DNA of 64,000 nt from JBJMLO01 sp045805265 (GTDB taxonomy: Bacteria; Actinomycetota; UBA4738; JACQTL01), in NCBI GenBank assembly GCA_045805265.1, contig JBJMLO010000030.1, forward strand, positions 334,597-398,596. The letters run 5' to 3'. Shown one piece after another: positions 8,325 to 17,058 of this stretch. Made by a program: the position numbers and the translations under genes. The notes under the pieces are model-generated. The model made no database searches. It was not told where the DNA came from and worked only from the letters and a program-made list of their open reading frames with translations. Each line of letters opens with the position of its first letter. Within the stretch, counting starts at the first letter, position 1.

Positions 8325-9377
8325 CTACTTCACGATCCAGGTGTCGCCGCTCGTCAGCAGCTTCGCCAGGTCGCCCTGGCCCAGCTTCGCGGTGGCCTGC
8401 TCGATCTGGGCATCCATCCCCTCGCCGTAGACCGATCGGTCGACCGAGCGGAACACGCCGATCGGCGTGGGCGTGGTCGGCCGGCTGGCCAGGTGCGCCA
8501 GCTGGAACGCCAGCGTCGGGTCGTCGGCGTGCGCGTCGTGGATCACGATCCGCTCGTCCGGGGTGTCGGCCTTCGCCGCGATCTCGAGGCGGCCGTTCGG
8601 CCCCACCCGCACGCAGCGCTCGCCGTTGTCGAACACCACCGGCTTGCCGTGCTCGATGCGGATCTGGTTGTGCACCGCGCCTGCCGCTTTGTCCCGCAGC
8701 GCGTCGAACGCGCCGTCGTTGAACACGTTGCAGTTCTGGTAGATCTCGACGAACGCGGTTCCCCGGTGCTCGGCGGCCTGGCGGAGCACGTCGGTGAGGT
8801 GCTGGCGGTCGTTGTCGATCGTCCGGGCCACGAACGCGCCCTCGGCGCCGAGCGCCAGGGCCACCGGGTTGAACGGGTGGTCGAGCGAGCCGAACGGGGT
8901 CGACTTCGTGACCTTTCCCTCCTCGGACGTCGGCGAGTACTGGCCCTTGGTCAGCCCGTAGATCTGGTTGTTGAACATCAGGATCTTGAGGTTCACGTTG
9001 CGCCGCAAGGCGTGGATCAGGTGGTTGCCGCCGATCGACAGCGCGTCGCCGTCGCCGGTGATCACCCACACCGACAGGTCCCGGCGCGAAACGGCCAGCC
9101 CGGTGGCGATGGCCGGCGCCCTGCCGTGGATCCCGTGCACGCCGTACGTGTCCATGTAGTAGGTGAACCGGCCCGAGCAGCCGATGCCGCTGACGAACAC
9201 GGTCTGGTGCGTCGGGATGCCGAGCGAGGGCATGAACGACTGGACGGCCGCGAGGATCGCGTAGTCGCCGCACCCCGGACACCACCGGACCTCCTGGTCC
9301 GAGGTGAAGTCCTTCTTGGTCAGGGTGAGGCCCGGAGCCCCGTCGCCCTTCCCGTTTCCCGTCGTGGAGTCGGTCAC
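8325..9377 (-). CDS. korB: 2-oxoacid:ferredoxin oxidoreductase beta subunit
   Basis: 350 residues. The thiamine-diphosphate-binding subunit of a KorAB-type enzyme, which decarboxylates 2-oxoglutarate (or a related 2-oxoacid) to the acyl-CoA with ferredoxin as acceptor. Visible marks: VRWCPGCGDYAIL at the N-terminus, GIGCSGRF, the ThDP motif GDGDALSIGGNH with IYGLTKGQ downstream, and TAFVEIYQNCNVFN. The GTG start overlaps the korA stop (GTGA), giving a coupled pair. Oxygen-tolerant actinobacterial KorAB serves the TCA cycle in place of the dehydrogenase complex; 2-oxoglutarate specificity is inferred from family resemblance. Confidence 0.92.
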   Translation of the reverse strand: MTDSTTGNGKGDGAPGLTLTKKDFTSDQEVRWCPGCGDYAILAAVQSFMPSLGIPTHQTVFVSGIGCSGRFTYYMDTYGVHGIHGRAPAIATGLAVSRRDLSVWVITGDGDALSIGGNHLIHALRRNVNLKILMFNNQIYGLTKGQYSPTSEEGKVTKSTPFGSLDHPFNPVALALGAEGAFVARTIDNDRQHLTDVLRQAAEHRGTAFVEIYQNCNVFNDGAFDALRDKAAGAVHNQIRIEHGKPVVFDNGERCVRVGPNGRLEIAAKADTPDERIVIHDAHADDPTLAFQLAHLASRPTTPTPIGVFRSVDRSVYGEGMDAQIEQATAKLGQGDLAKLLTSGDTWIVK

Positions 9378-11212
9378 GACAGCCTCCGCATGATCTCTTC
9401 CTCCAGCTCCTCGGCCGAGATGGGATGCCCGGTGACCCGGTGGTAGCCCTGGACGTCCACCAGGAACTCCGCCCGCAGGATCTTCTGCAGCTGTCCGGTG
9501 TTCATCTCCGGGACCAGCACCTCCGGGTACCGAGCCAGGACCTCGCCGGTGTTGCGCGGCAACGGGTTCAGGTGCCGGAGGTGGGCGCTGGCCACCTTCC
9601 CGTCGTTCCCCCGGGTGCGCCGCACGGCGGCCCGGATCGCTCCGAGCGTCGAACCCCACCCCAGCACCAGCAGCTTTGCGTCGCCGGTCTCGTCGTCGAC
9701 CTCGAGCTCCGGGATGTCGTTCGCGATGCCGGCGATCTTGGCCGCCCGCAGGTGGGTCATCCGTTCGTGGTTGTCCGCGTCGTAGCTGATGTTCCCGGCG
9801 TCGTCCTTCTCCAGGCCGCCGATGCGGTGTTCCAGCCCCGGCGTGCCGGGCAGCGCCCAGGGCGGCGCGCCGTGCTCGTCGCGTAGGTACCGCATGAACC
9901 CGTCCGGCGTGTTCGGCCCCTCGGCGAACCCCGGCTCGATGGTCGGCAGCGTGTTCACGTCGGGCAGCAGCCACGGCTCGGAGGAGTTCCCCAGGAACGT
10001 GTCCGACAGCAGGATCACCGGCGTCCGGTACCGCACCGCGATCCGGGCGGCCTCGATGGCGGCGTCGAAGCAGTCCGCCGGGGTGGCCGCCGCGACGATC
10101 GGCAGCGGCGACTCGCCGTGGCGCCCGTACATCGCCTGCAGCAGGTCCGCGGCCTCCTGCTTGGTGGGCATGCCCGTCGACGGCCCCGATCGCATGACGT
10201 CCACGACGATCATCGGGAGCTCGAGCATCACGCCCAGCCCGACCGTCTCGGTCTTGAGGTCGAGGCCCGGGCCGCTCGTGCCGGTCACGCCCAGCGATCC
10301 GCCGAACGCGGCACCCAGCGCGGCGCCGGCCGCGGCGATCTCGTCCTCGGCCTGCAGCGTCCGGACGCCGAAGTTCTTGCGCCGCGACAGCTCGTGGAGC
10401 AGCTCGCTGGCCGGGGTGATCGGATAGGAGGCGTAGAACAGCGGCAGCCCGCTGCGCACGCTCGCCGCGATGAGGCCCCACGCCAGCGCCGTCGCGCCGC
10501 TGGCGTTCCGGTACGTGCCCGGCTTGGCCTCGAACGGCTTGACCTCGTAGGAATGTGCGAACAGCTCGGTGGTCTCGCCGAAGTTGTAGCCGGCCTTGAA
10601 CGCGGCGATGTTCGCGTCCCGGATGTCCTCCTTGCCGGCGAACTTCTGCTCGATCCACCGGATCGTCACGTCCGTCGGCCGGCCGAACATCCACGACACC
10701 AGCCCCAGCGCGAACATGTTCTTCGACCGCTCGGCGTCCTTCTTGGTGATCTCGAGGCCCTCGGTGGCCCGCACGGTGATCGTCGTCATGGGCACCCGGA
10801 ACAGCTGGTAGCCGTCGAGCGACCCGTCCTCGAGCGGGTTCTCCTGGTACCCCGCCTTCTCCAGGTTGCGGCCGATGAACGCGTCCTCGTTGACGATGAG
10901 GATGCCGCCGCGCTCGAGCGACCCCAGGTTGGTCTTCAGCGCGGCCGGGTTCATCGCCACCAGGACGTTGGGCCGGTCGCCCGGCGTGGTGATGTCGCGG
11001 GAGGCGAAGTGGATCTGGAACGCCGACACGCCGGCGAGCGTCCCGGCCGGGGCCCGGATCTCCGCGGGGAAGTCCGGCAGCGTGGCCAGGTCGTTGCCCA
11101 GCACGGCAGTGGCGCTGGTGAAGCGGTCGCCGGTCAGCTGCATGCCGTCGCCGGAGTCGCCGGCGAACCGCACGACGACGCGTTCCCGTTCCTCGACGGT
11201 CTTCGGGGTCAT
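9374..11212 (-). CDS. korA: 2-oxoacid:ferredoxin oxidoreductase alpha (gamma-alpha fusion) subunit
   Basis: 612 residues, the usual length for the fused form. An N-terminal gamma domain (about 10-190, beginning VVVRFAGDSGDGMQLTGDRF) precedes the alpha pyrimidine-binding domain (YPITPASELLHEL, LQAEDEIAAAGAALGAAFGG, GTSGPGLDLKTE) and a C-terminal transketolase-like domain (VLGWGSTLGAI, VPEMNTGQL). Together with KorB it forms the ferredoxin-reducing 2-oxoacid oxidoreductase. The ATG at 11212 is 132 bases from the divergent aldo/keto reductase start. No ferredoxin gene is visible next to it. Confidence 0.92.
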   Translation of the reverse strand: MTPKTVEERERVVVRFAGDSGDGMQLTGDRFTSATAVLGNDLATLPDFPAEIRAPAGTLAGVSAFQIHFASRDITTPGDRPNVLVAMNPAALKTNLGSLERGGILIVNEDAFIGRNLEKAGYQENPLEDGSLDGYQLFRVPMTTITVRATEGLEITKKDAERSKNMFALGLVSWMFGRPTDVTIRWIEQKFAGKEDIRDANIAAFKAGYNFGETTELFAHSYEVKPFEAKPGTYRNASGATALAWGLIAASVRSGLPLFYASYPITPASELLHELSRRKNFGVRTLQAEDEIAAAGAALGAAFGGSLGVTGTSGPGLDLKTETVGLGVMLELPMIVVDVMRSGPSTGMPTKQEAADLLQAMYGRHGESPLPIVAAATPADCFDAAIEAARIAVRYRTPVILLSDTFLGNSSEPWLLPDVNTLPTIEPGFAEGPNTPDGFMRYLRDEHGAPPWALPGTPGLEHRIGGLEKDDAGNISYDADNHERMTHLRAAKIAGIANDIPELEVDDETGDAKLLVLGWGSTLGAIRAAVRRTRGNDGKVASAHLRHLNPLPRNTGEVLARYPEVLVPEMNTGQLQKILRAEFLVDVQGYHRVTGHPISAEELEEEIMRRLS

Positions 11213-11344
11213 GAGCTGGTGGGGCCGCAGGGCGCGGGCCCGTCCTTCCCTCCTCACGATGGTAGCGCGTCCGCGAACCACGTCGCGCTCCCCGGCCGGC
11301 TCGCCCGCTACCATCGCTCCCGCGAGCGAGGAAGGAGTGCCGAC

Positions 11345-12298
11345 ATGCAGAGCAGGAAGCTCGGTTCCGGCGGGCCGGAGATCTCGGTGATCGGGTTCGG
11401 GTCGTGGGAGGCCGGCGGCGACATGTGGGGGCCGAACGACTCGGAGGACACCATCGTCGACGCCATGCGGGCGGGCCTCGACGCCGGCATGACCTGGATC
11501 GACACGGCCGAGGTGTACGGGAACGGGACGTCGGAGCGGATCGTCGGCCGGGCGATCCAGGGACGCCGGGAGGACGTCGTCGTCGCGACCAAGGTCGGGC
11601 CCGAACCGGCGGGGACGGGCTTCCGGCCCGAGCAGGTCGCGAAGGCCGCCCGCCACAGCCTCGAGCGCCTCGGGATCGACCACATCGACGTCTACCAGCT
11701 GCACTGGCCGGATTCCACCGGCGTGCCCGTCGAGGACACGTGGGGGGGCATGGGCGAACTCGTGGACGACGGACTCGTCCGCGCCATCGGCGTGTCGAAC
11801 TTCGACCGCGGCCTGATCGACCGGTGCCTGGCCGTCCGCCACGTCGACTCCCTCCAGCAGAACTTCTCGATGCTGTGGCTCGACGACCGGGAGCTGATCC
11901 GGTGGTGCGGCGAGCAGGGCATCGGCGTCCTGGCCTACGGACCGCTCGCGTTCGGCCTGCTGACCGGGGCCATCACCCCCGAGACCACGTTCCACGAGAC
12001 CGACTGGCGAGGGTCGTCCGAGGACGAGAACGCGGTGCGGCTGTTCGGCCCCGGAAACCGCGAGCGCAGCCTGGAGGCCGCCGCTGGCGTCCGGAAGGTG
12101 GCCGAGCGGCTGGGGACGACCCCCGCACGGCTCGCCCTGGCCTGGTGCGTGGCGCAGCCGGGCGTCACCGCGGCGATCGCCGGCACGCGCAACCCGGCCC
12201 ACGTGCGCGACAACGCGGCGGCGGGCGACATGCAGCTGGACGCGGCCACCATGGACGAGCTGGAGTCCCTGCTCCCGGCCGGGCCTCAGCCGCGGTGA
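11345..12298 (+). CDS. Aldo/keto reductase
   Basis: 317 residues, a complete AKR barrel. The catalytic tetrad is visible: Asp and Tyr in WIDTAEVYGNGTSE, Lys in VVVATKVGPE, His in VYQLHWPDS. GVSNFDRG and the NADPH-binding C-terminal part (AIAGTRNPAHV) follow. The ATG has GAAGGAG eight bases upstream. It is divergent from korAB and convergent with the split metE operon, three bases from the end of the small gene there. The substrate is unknown; family members reduce aldehydes, ketones and sugars with NADPH. Confidence 0.9.
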   Translation: MQSRKLGSGGPEISVIGFGSWEAGGDMWGPNDSEDTIVDAMRAGLDAGMTWIDTAEVYGNGTSERIVGRAIQGRREDVVVATKVGPEPAGTGFRPEQVAKAARHSLERLGIDHIDVYQLHWPDSTGVPVEDTWGGMGELVDDGLVRAIGVSNFDRGLIDRCLAVRHVDSLQQNFSMLWLDDRELIRWCGEQGIGVLAYGPLAFGLLTGAITPETTFHETDWRGSSEDENAVRLFGPGNRERSLEAAAGVRKVAERLGTTPARLALAWCVAQPGVTAAIAGTRNPAHVRDNAAAGDMQLDAATMDELESLLPAGPQPR

Positions 12299-12301
12299 CC
12301 C

Positions 12302-12505
12302 CTAGGTCGCGCCGTCGCCCGGGGGCCGGGCGTCGGGCGACCACCGTTTGGAGCGGGGCCGGAACCAGTGGCGCGTGTTGCGCCGGCACACCCAGGAGTC
12401 GAAGCCGAAGGGCAGGTACCACATGTCCCCGCCGCACGGGCAGGCCGGCGGGGGCGCCGTCCCCGGTTCGGCTTCCAGCTCCTGGAGGGCCGGCGGCGCG
12501 GTCAT
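12302..12505 (-). CDS. Small Cys-containing protein, zinc-ribbon-like
   Basis: 67 residues with CPCGG, an aromatic stretch (DMWYLPFGFDSW) and VCRRNTRHW. Three cysteines plus a histidine could hold one metal ion. I do not recognise the family. The start overlaps the stop of the catalytic MetE-like gene (ATGA), so it is the third cistron of the riboswitch-controlled methionine operon, which argues that it is expressed. The metal-binding idea rests only on the Cys/His spacing. Confidence 0.6.
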   Translation of the reverse strand: MTAPPALQELEAEPGTAPPPACPCGGDMWYLPFGFDSWVCRRNTRHWFRPRSKRWSPDARPPGDGAT

Positions 12506-13479
12506 GCCAGCCCGATCTCCTCGCGCACCCGGCGGGTGCCCTCGACGATCACCCGGAGCTTGTCCTTGGCCTCGTCGACCGTCCTGGTCTTCAGCCCGCA
12601 GTCCGGGTCGACGAACATCCGGTCCGGCGGGATCACCTCCAGCGAGCGGCGGATGCCGTCTGCGACCTCGTCCACGCTCTCGATGCGGTGCGAGTGCGAG
12701 TCCACGACCCCGAGGCCGATCGACTTGGTGAACGGCGACTCCCGGAACTCCTGCAGGAGGTCGAAGTTCGAGTTCGTCATCTCGAGGTCGATCTGGTCGA
12801 CCGGAAGGTCGAGCATCTTCGGGTACGCGTTGTGGAAGTCGCCGTAGCAGATGTGCGTGATCGTGTGCACGCCGTCCAGTCCCGAGGTCACGACGCCCAG
12901 CGCCTTGATGGCCAGCTCCAGCTCGTCCATGCGGGTGGACACGGCGGGCTCGTCGATCTGGATGTAGCGCGCGCCCGCGGCCTTCAGCTCCTCGGCCTCC
13001 TCGCGGATCACCTCCGCCAGCGCCATCACCAGGTCCTCGCGGGTCTCATAGTGCTCGTTGAACGACCAGTCGCAGATCGTGTACGGGCCGGTCAGCATGC
13101 CCTTCACGGGCTTGTCGGTGAGCGACTGGGCGAACCGCCACCACTCGAGCGTGATGGGGTGCGTGCGCCCGAGCTGCCCGGTGACGACGGGCTTGCGGTA
13201 GTACCGGTTCCCGTAGGACCGGACGAGCCCGCCCCGGGTGAATCCCTCGAGCTCCTCGGCGAAGAACGCCACCATGTCGCCGCGGTACTGCTCGCCGTCG
13301 ACGATGACGTCCATCCCGATCTCGTCCTGGAACCGGATCCAGTCCTCGGTGGCCTTCCGCTCCAGCGCGCGGAGGTCATCCCTCGAGATCCGCCCCTTCG
13401 CGAAGGCGGCCCGGGCCGCCAGGATCTCCGGCGCCTTCGGCAGCGAGCCCACCTGCGTCGTCCACAGCCCTTCGGTCAC
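12502..13479 (-). CDS. Single-domain (core) MetE-type methionine synthase, catalytic C-terminal domain
   Basis: 325 residues, matching only the C-terminal half of a standard MetE (about 750 residues). The zinc-site residues are present: His and Cys in ITHICYGDF, Glu in IDLEMTN, and Cys in DPDCGLKTR. The homocysteine/methyl-donor region has IQIDEPAVSTR and a tyrosine-rich GNRYYRKPVV. It should transfer a methyl group to homocysteine. Core MetE proteins of archaea and some bacteria use a corrinoid protein as donor rather than methyl-folate, so the donor is open here. GTG start overlaps the stop of the preceding MetE-N-like gene (GTGA). Confidence 0.85.
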   Translation of the reverse strand: MTEGLWTTQVGSLPKAPEILAARAAFAKGRISRDDLRALERKATEDWIRFQDEIGMDVIVDGEQYRGDMVAFFAEELEGFTRGGLVRSYGNRYYRKPVVTGQLGRTHPITLEWWRFAQSLTDKPVKGMLTGPYTICDWSFNEHYETREDLVMALAEVIREEAEELKAAGARYIQIDEPAVSTRMDELELAIKALGVVTSGLDGVHTITHICYGDFHNAYPKMLDLPVDQIDLEMTNSNFDLLQEFRESPFTKSIGLGVVDSHSHRIESVDEVADGIRRSLEVIPPDRMFVDPDCGLKTRTVDEAKDKLRVIVEGTRRVREEIGLA

Positions 13480-14456
13480 GACACACGCTCCTTCACCTCG
13501 GCCAGCCGGCGGAGCTTCCGCTGCGCGGCCTCCCTCGGCAGGAACTCCAGCCCGCACGACGGCGCGATCCACAGCCGCTCCAGGGACACGGACTCGGCCA
13601 GGTCGCCGACCGCGGCGGCCAGGGACTCCACGGTCTCCACCCGGGTGTTCCGGGCGTCGGCGATCCCCGCCTGCAGGATCTTCTCCGACGGCAGCTCCCC
13701 CACCAGCTCGGCGCTCTGCGACCCCGAGACCAGGTCGAGGCCGAACCCGTCGAACGGCAGGTCGAACAGGGCGGTGCCGAGCGGCACGACATCCCCGAAG
13801 TAGGTGGCCAGGATCGTCGTGGCGTCCACCCCGTCGACCAGGGTCGGCGCCACGGCCGCCAGCGCCTCCAGGTCCCCGGCCGGCTGCCCCGGCACCCTGG
13901 CCAGCGCCGGCTCGTCGAACTGGATCACGGTCGCGCCGGCCGCCGCCAGGTCGCGGGCCTCGTCCCGCAGCGCCGCCGCCAGGTCCCGCAGCAGGGCCGC
14001 CCGGTCGCCGTAGTGCTCGTCCGACGACAGCGCCGCCAGCGTGTAGGGCCCGCACAGCACGGCCTTCACCGGCCGCTCGGACCTCGCCGACGCGAACGCG
14101 AACTCGTTGACCAGGATCGGCCGCTCCCGGCGGACCGGCCCCTTCACGACCGGCCGGCGGAAGTACGTGTTGTTGTCGAAGAACCGCAGCAGCCCGGAGA
14201 CGCCGAAGCCGTCCAGCCCCTCGGCCACCCGGGTCAGCGGGTCGTCCCACCGGACCTGCCCGTCGGTGACGAGGTCGACGCCGGCGGCGGCCTGCTCGCC
14301 CAGGATCTCCGGCGTGAGGTCGTCCTCGGCGGCCCGCACGTCGTCCGGCGTGGCCTCGCCGCGGTCCACCGCCTGCAGCGTCCTGCGCAGGCGGAACTCG
14401 CCTCCCTCCACGGGCGGCCGGGGGTAGGAACCGATCGCCGTCACCGTCAGCCCCAC
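13476..14456 (-). CDS. Stand-alone MetE N-terminal-like domain protein
   Basis: 326 residues resembling the N-terminal barrel of cobalamin-independent methionine synthase: AIGSYPRPP at the start, IQFDEPALARVPG, TTILATYFGD (where the catalytic domain has His-x-Cys) and LWIAPSCGLEFLP. The His and Cys zinc ligands are absent, as in the N-terminal domain of full-length MetE, so it is probably not the zinc-bearing subunit. It may bind folate or partner the catalytic protein encoded immediately downstream. The GTG at 14456 has GGAGGAG six bases upstream. First gene after the SAM riboswitch and terminator. Confidence 0.8.
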   Translation of the reverse strand: MGLTVTAIGSYPRPPVEGGEFRLRRTLQAVDRGEATPDDVRAAEDDLTPEILGEQAAAGVDLVTDGQVRWDDPLTRVAEGLDGFGVSGLLRFFDNNTYFRRPVVKGPVRRERPILVNEFAFASARSERPVKAVLCGPYTLAALSSDEHYGDRAALLRDLAAALRDEARDLAAAGATVIQFDEPALARVPGQPAGDLEALAAVAPTLVDGVDATTILATYFGDVVPLGTALFDLPFDGFGLDLVSGSQSAELVGELPSEKILQAGIADARNTRVETVESLAAAVGDLAESVSLERLWIAPSCGLEFLPREAAQRKLRRLAEVKERVS

Positions 14457-14476
14457 TCGCACCTCCTCCGTCAACG

Positions 14477-14510
14477 ACAAAGGCCCGCTCTCCCGTCGGG
14501 AGAACGGACC
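14477..14510 (-). terminator. Rho-independent terminator hairpin in the leader (expression platform)
   Basis: On the minus strand a GC-rich stem GGtCCGttCTCCCgac/GGGAGagCGGgCC is followed by TTTGT, about 20 bases before the MetE-N-like start. The CGGGAG of this stem also occurs about 40 bases upstream (GACGGGAG), which could pair with CTCCCG as an antiterminator. It therefore fits the switching part of the adjacent SAM riboswitch. Confidence 0.6.
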
Positions 14511-14565
14511 TGCGATCCGTCGGACACTTCGTTGCTCCCGTCGGCCGCGAGGCCTCCGGAAAGCC

Positions 14566-14656
14566 ACATCTCCCTCTCGCGAGGGGAGGCACCTTGGGTG
14601 TCCGTCCCAGGTTGCCGGTCCCGGCTCCGACGAGCGAGCCGGGGCGCTCCCGATGT
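14566..14656 (-). promoter_or_regulatory. SAM riboswitch aptamer (SAM-I/SAM-IV clan)
   Basis: On the minus strand the core ACCGGCAACC, then a short TGGG/CCCA stem (P3), then AAGGTGCC match the conserved SAM-I/IV core. Upstream, CCCGGCTC/GAGCCGGG forms a perfect 8-bp hairpin (P2). Downstream, a CTCCC...GGGAG stem (P4) precedes GATGT, which closes P1 with ACATC at the 5' end. It precedes the split methionine synthase operon, the expected target, and a terminator lies between them. Assignment to SAM-I or SAM-IV needs a covariance model. Confidence 0.75.
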
Positions 14657-14796
14657 CAACCACGAGGCTATCAGCGCCCCGGGCGGCGAGTCAACGAGCG
14701 CGCTGGGTGGGTGCGCCCGGCCCTCTCCGTCGTCCGTTCGCGGGTCGCGGACGCCCGGTTCCAGTGCTGCGATCCGCTTCCCCTGCGACTGAACCG

Positions 14797-15324
14797 TTAC
14801 CTCTCGTACCAGCCCTCGAGGAAGGCGCGTCCAAGGGTGCCGCTGAACAGGTTGAACATCAGGAATGCTGGCGTCGCTTCCTTGTCGATCTCGATCCTCT
14901 CGGCCTCGAGGGCGAGGACCGCGAAGATGTAGCGGTGCCTCCCATGGCCCTCGGGCGGTCCGGCGCCGACGTAGCACGCCATCCTGGCGTCGTTCTTGAG
15001 CTGAAAGGCGCCTGGCGGGAGCCCTGAGCCGGACTCGTCGCCGGCGCCGGCGGGCAGTTCGGTGACGTTGCCGGGAATGTTCACCACGGCCCAGTGCCAG
15101 AAGCCGCTGACGGTGGGCGCCTCGGGGTCGCACATGGTGACCACGAAGCTCTGCGTCCCCGACGGGAAGCCGCTCCAGGAGAGCTGCGGGGAAATGTCCT
15201 GGCCGCCGGCGCCGAAGATGCCGCTGACCTGCGGCATCGCCAGCTTCTCGCCCTCCCGCAGGTCGCTGCTGGTCAGCGAGAAGGAGGCCGCTGGGGGAAG
15301 GTTTCCGTAGGGGTCCCAGCTCAT
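14797..15324 (-). CDS. YbhB/YbcL-family PEBP-like protein (Raf kinase inhibitor homologue)
   Basis: 175 residues, typical of the bacterial phosphatidylethanolamine-binding-protein family. Marks include LSWSGFPSGTQSFVVTMCDPEAP (the anion-binding DPxAP region), GFWHWAVVNIPG and a C-terminal HRYIFAVLALE. No signal peptide is visible, so it appears cytoplasmic. AGGAGG lies about seven bases before the ATG. It is monocistronic as far as can be seen. The biological role of bacterial members is not established. Confidence 0.9.
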   Translation of the reverse strand: MSWDPYGNLPPAASFSLTSSDLREGEKLAMPQVSGIFGAGGQDISPQLSWSGFPSGTQSFVVTMCDPEAPTVSGFWHWAVVNIPGNVTELPAGAGDESGSGLPPGAFQLKNDARMACYVGAGPPEGHGRHRYIFAVLALEAERIEIDKEATPAFLMFNLFSGTLGRAFLEGWYER

Positions 15325-15524
15325 TTGGACGCCTCCTGTCCGCGAAGTCGGCGAGTTGTCTCGACCATTGAGGTTCCTTCCGGTCTCGCCGGGCGACGTC
15401 GTCGTGCCGCGAGATTCTAGTCACCGACCCGGGTCACCGTGGCAAGCGTTCCCGGCGCTCGCCGCGCGAACGGACGACAAGCTGCACAGGGCGCACCCAC
15501 CCCGTCAACGAGCGCGCGGTGGCG

Positions 15525-16949
15525 TCACGGCCGGGTCATGCGGGGAGGAGGCGGGTTGCACAGCTCGTGCAACCGGCGGGCGAGCACCGTGCGGGCTCCG
15601 AGCGTGTGGGGATCGTCCGCCCGGTTCCGCAGCTCGTAGGGGTCGGTGCGCAGGTCGTAGTACTCGGATTCGCCGGTCGCGTATTCGACGAACAACTGGT
15701 GGGCCGTCCGCACGGCGCAGTAGCTCGGCACCGGGAACGACTGGGCGACGCGCTCGTGCTCGATCAGGAAGTCGTGCCGCCACGGCGTGGCCGTGCCCCG
15801 GAGCAGAGGCACGAGGCTCCGCCCGTCCACGTGCGGCGTCGGGACGCCCGCCACCGCCGCGAACGTCGGGGCGAGGTCGATGTTCAGGGCCGGCTGCGAC
15901 ACCGTCACTGCGTCGGACGTGAGCGGCGGGTACCGGATCACGAGGGGCACCCGGATGCTCTCCTCGTACGGGACCTGCTTCCTCTGCCAACGGTGCTCGC
16001 CCCACGCCAGGCCGTTGTCCGACGCGAACACGATCATGGTGTCGTCCAGGCGCCCGGTGTCCCGCAGCGCGTCCACGATGCCGCCGACGGCGCGGTCCAC
16101 CGCGAGCAGCGCCCGGTATTGGCCCCGGCGGTAGGCGTCGATGAACCGCATCTGCTGCCGGCCCAAGGTGGGGACGGCCCGGATGTAGGCCGGCTTGTCG
16201 GACACGTCCGCCTCGTCGTAGCTCGGCGGCCGGAAGGGCTTCAGGCGGGCGAAGGCGTGCTCGTCACCCGGCGCGGGGACCGGCGCGCCGTGGGGAGCCC
16301 AGGGCGCGAAGTACAGGAACAGCGGCCCGTCGGCCGACCGGATGAACCGCTCGGCCCGCGAGGCGAGCACGTTCGTGGAGTAGTCCTCCGGGCGGTTCCC
16401 GTAGTGGATCAATCGGTGTCCCTGGCTGAGCGACCAGTCGTAGTAGTAGCTGCCGACGACAGCGTTCATGACCATGGCGTTCCACGTGTCCCACCCGGGG
16501 GGGACGTAGTGCCCGGGGTACTGGTTGAGGTACTTGCCGACGAGGCCCGTGTCGTACCCGGCGTCGTCGAGCCAGGTGGCGATCGTCGACCGGTCGTGGA
16601 ACGCCGGGAACCCCCCGTTCGGCCCCCCGTTCGAGTACACGCCGGTGGTGTGGGAGTAGTCGCCCGTCAGGATGCTGCTCCGGCTGGGGCAGCACAGGGG
16701 GTTGACCACGAACGAGTCGGTGAACGTGGCCCCGTCCGCGACCAGCAGCCGCCGAACCTCCGGCATGGCCCACAGGGTGTCCCACCGCTGGTCGTCGGTG
16801 AGGATCAGGACGATGTTCGGACGGCCCTCACCCGGCGATTGGCCCCGCGTGAGCAGGAGCACACCCACGGTGACGGCCACCACGACCACCGCGACGGCGC
16901 CCGCCACGAGCCGGGTGGGCGGCTTCATGCGGGGAGGACACGATGGCAC
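15525..16949 (-). CDS. Membrane-anchored type I sulfatase
   Basis: 474 residues. A signal-anchor (about residues 14-33) is followed by an alkaline-phosphatase-fold sulfatase. Metal-binding Asp52-Asp53 lie in LILTDDQRWD; the formylglycine motif Cys86-Cys-Pro-Ser-Arg (LCCPSRSSILTG) is intact; later motifs are GLVGKYLN, APHGAPVP and FASDNGLAWGEHRW. It probably removes sulfate esters from an extracellular substrate that cannot be deduced. A second in-frame ATG at 16928 would shorten the N-terminus to start just before the anchor. No formylglycine-generating enzyme gene is visible in the window. It follows the secreted propeller gene on the same strand, separated by a strong hairpin. Confidence 0.9.
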   Translation of the reverse strand: MPSCPPRMKPPTRLVAGAVAVVVVAVTVGVLLLTRGQSPGEGRPNIVLILTDDQRWDTLWAMPEVRRLLVADGATFTDSFVVNPLCCPSRSSILTGDYSHTTGVYSNGGPNGGFPAFHDRSTIATWLDDAGYDTGLVGKYLNQYPGHYVPPGWDTWNAMVMNAVVGSYYYDWSLSQGHRLIHYGNRPEDYSTNVLASRAERFIRSADGPLFLYFAPWAPHGAPVPAPGDEHAFARLKPFRPPSYDEADVSDKPAYIRAVPTLGRQQMRFIDAYRRGQYRALLAVDRAVGGIVDALRDTGRLDDTMIVFASDNGLAWGEHRWQRKQVPYEESIRVPLVIRYPPLTSDAVTVSQPALNIDLAPTFAAVAGVPTPHVDGRSLVPLLRGTATPWRHDFLIEHERVAQSFPVPSYCAVRTAHQLFVEYATGESEYYDLRTDPYELRNRADDPHTLGARTVLARRLHELCNPPPPRMTRP

Positions 16950-17014
16950 CGCACCGGCGCCATCAGATCAGGTCGCGATGCCCGCAACAACCACAGCGCC
17001 CCGGCCCCGCGAGG

Positions 17015-17049
17015 GCGAGGGGAGGGCTCGCACGGCGCCCTCCCCTCGC
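17015..17049 (-). terminator. Strong hairpin after the propeller gene
   Basis: A 13-bp perfect stem (GCGAGGGGAGGGC with its complement) around a 9-base loop begins ten bases after the propeller gene's stop. There is no clear T-tract, so it may be a processing or attenuation hairpin rather than a classical terminator. Confidence 0.5.
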
Positions 17050-17058
17050 GTCTCGCCG

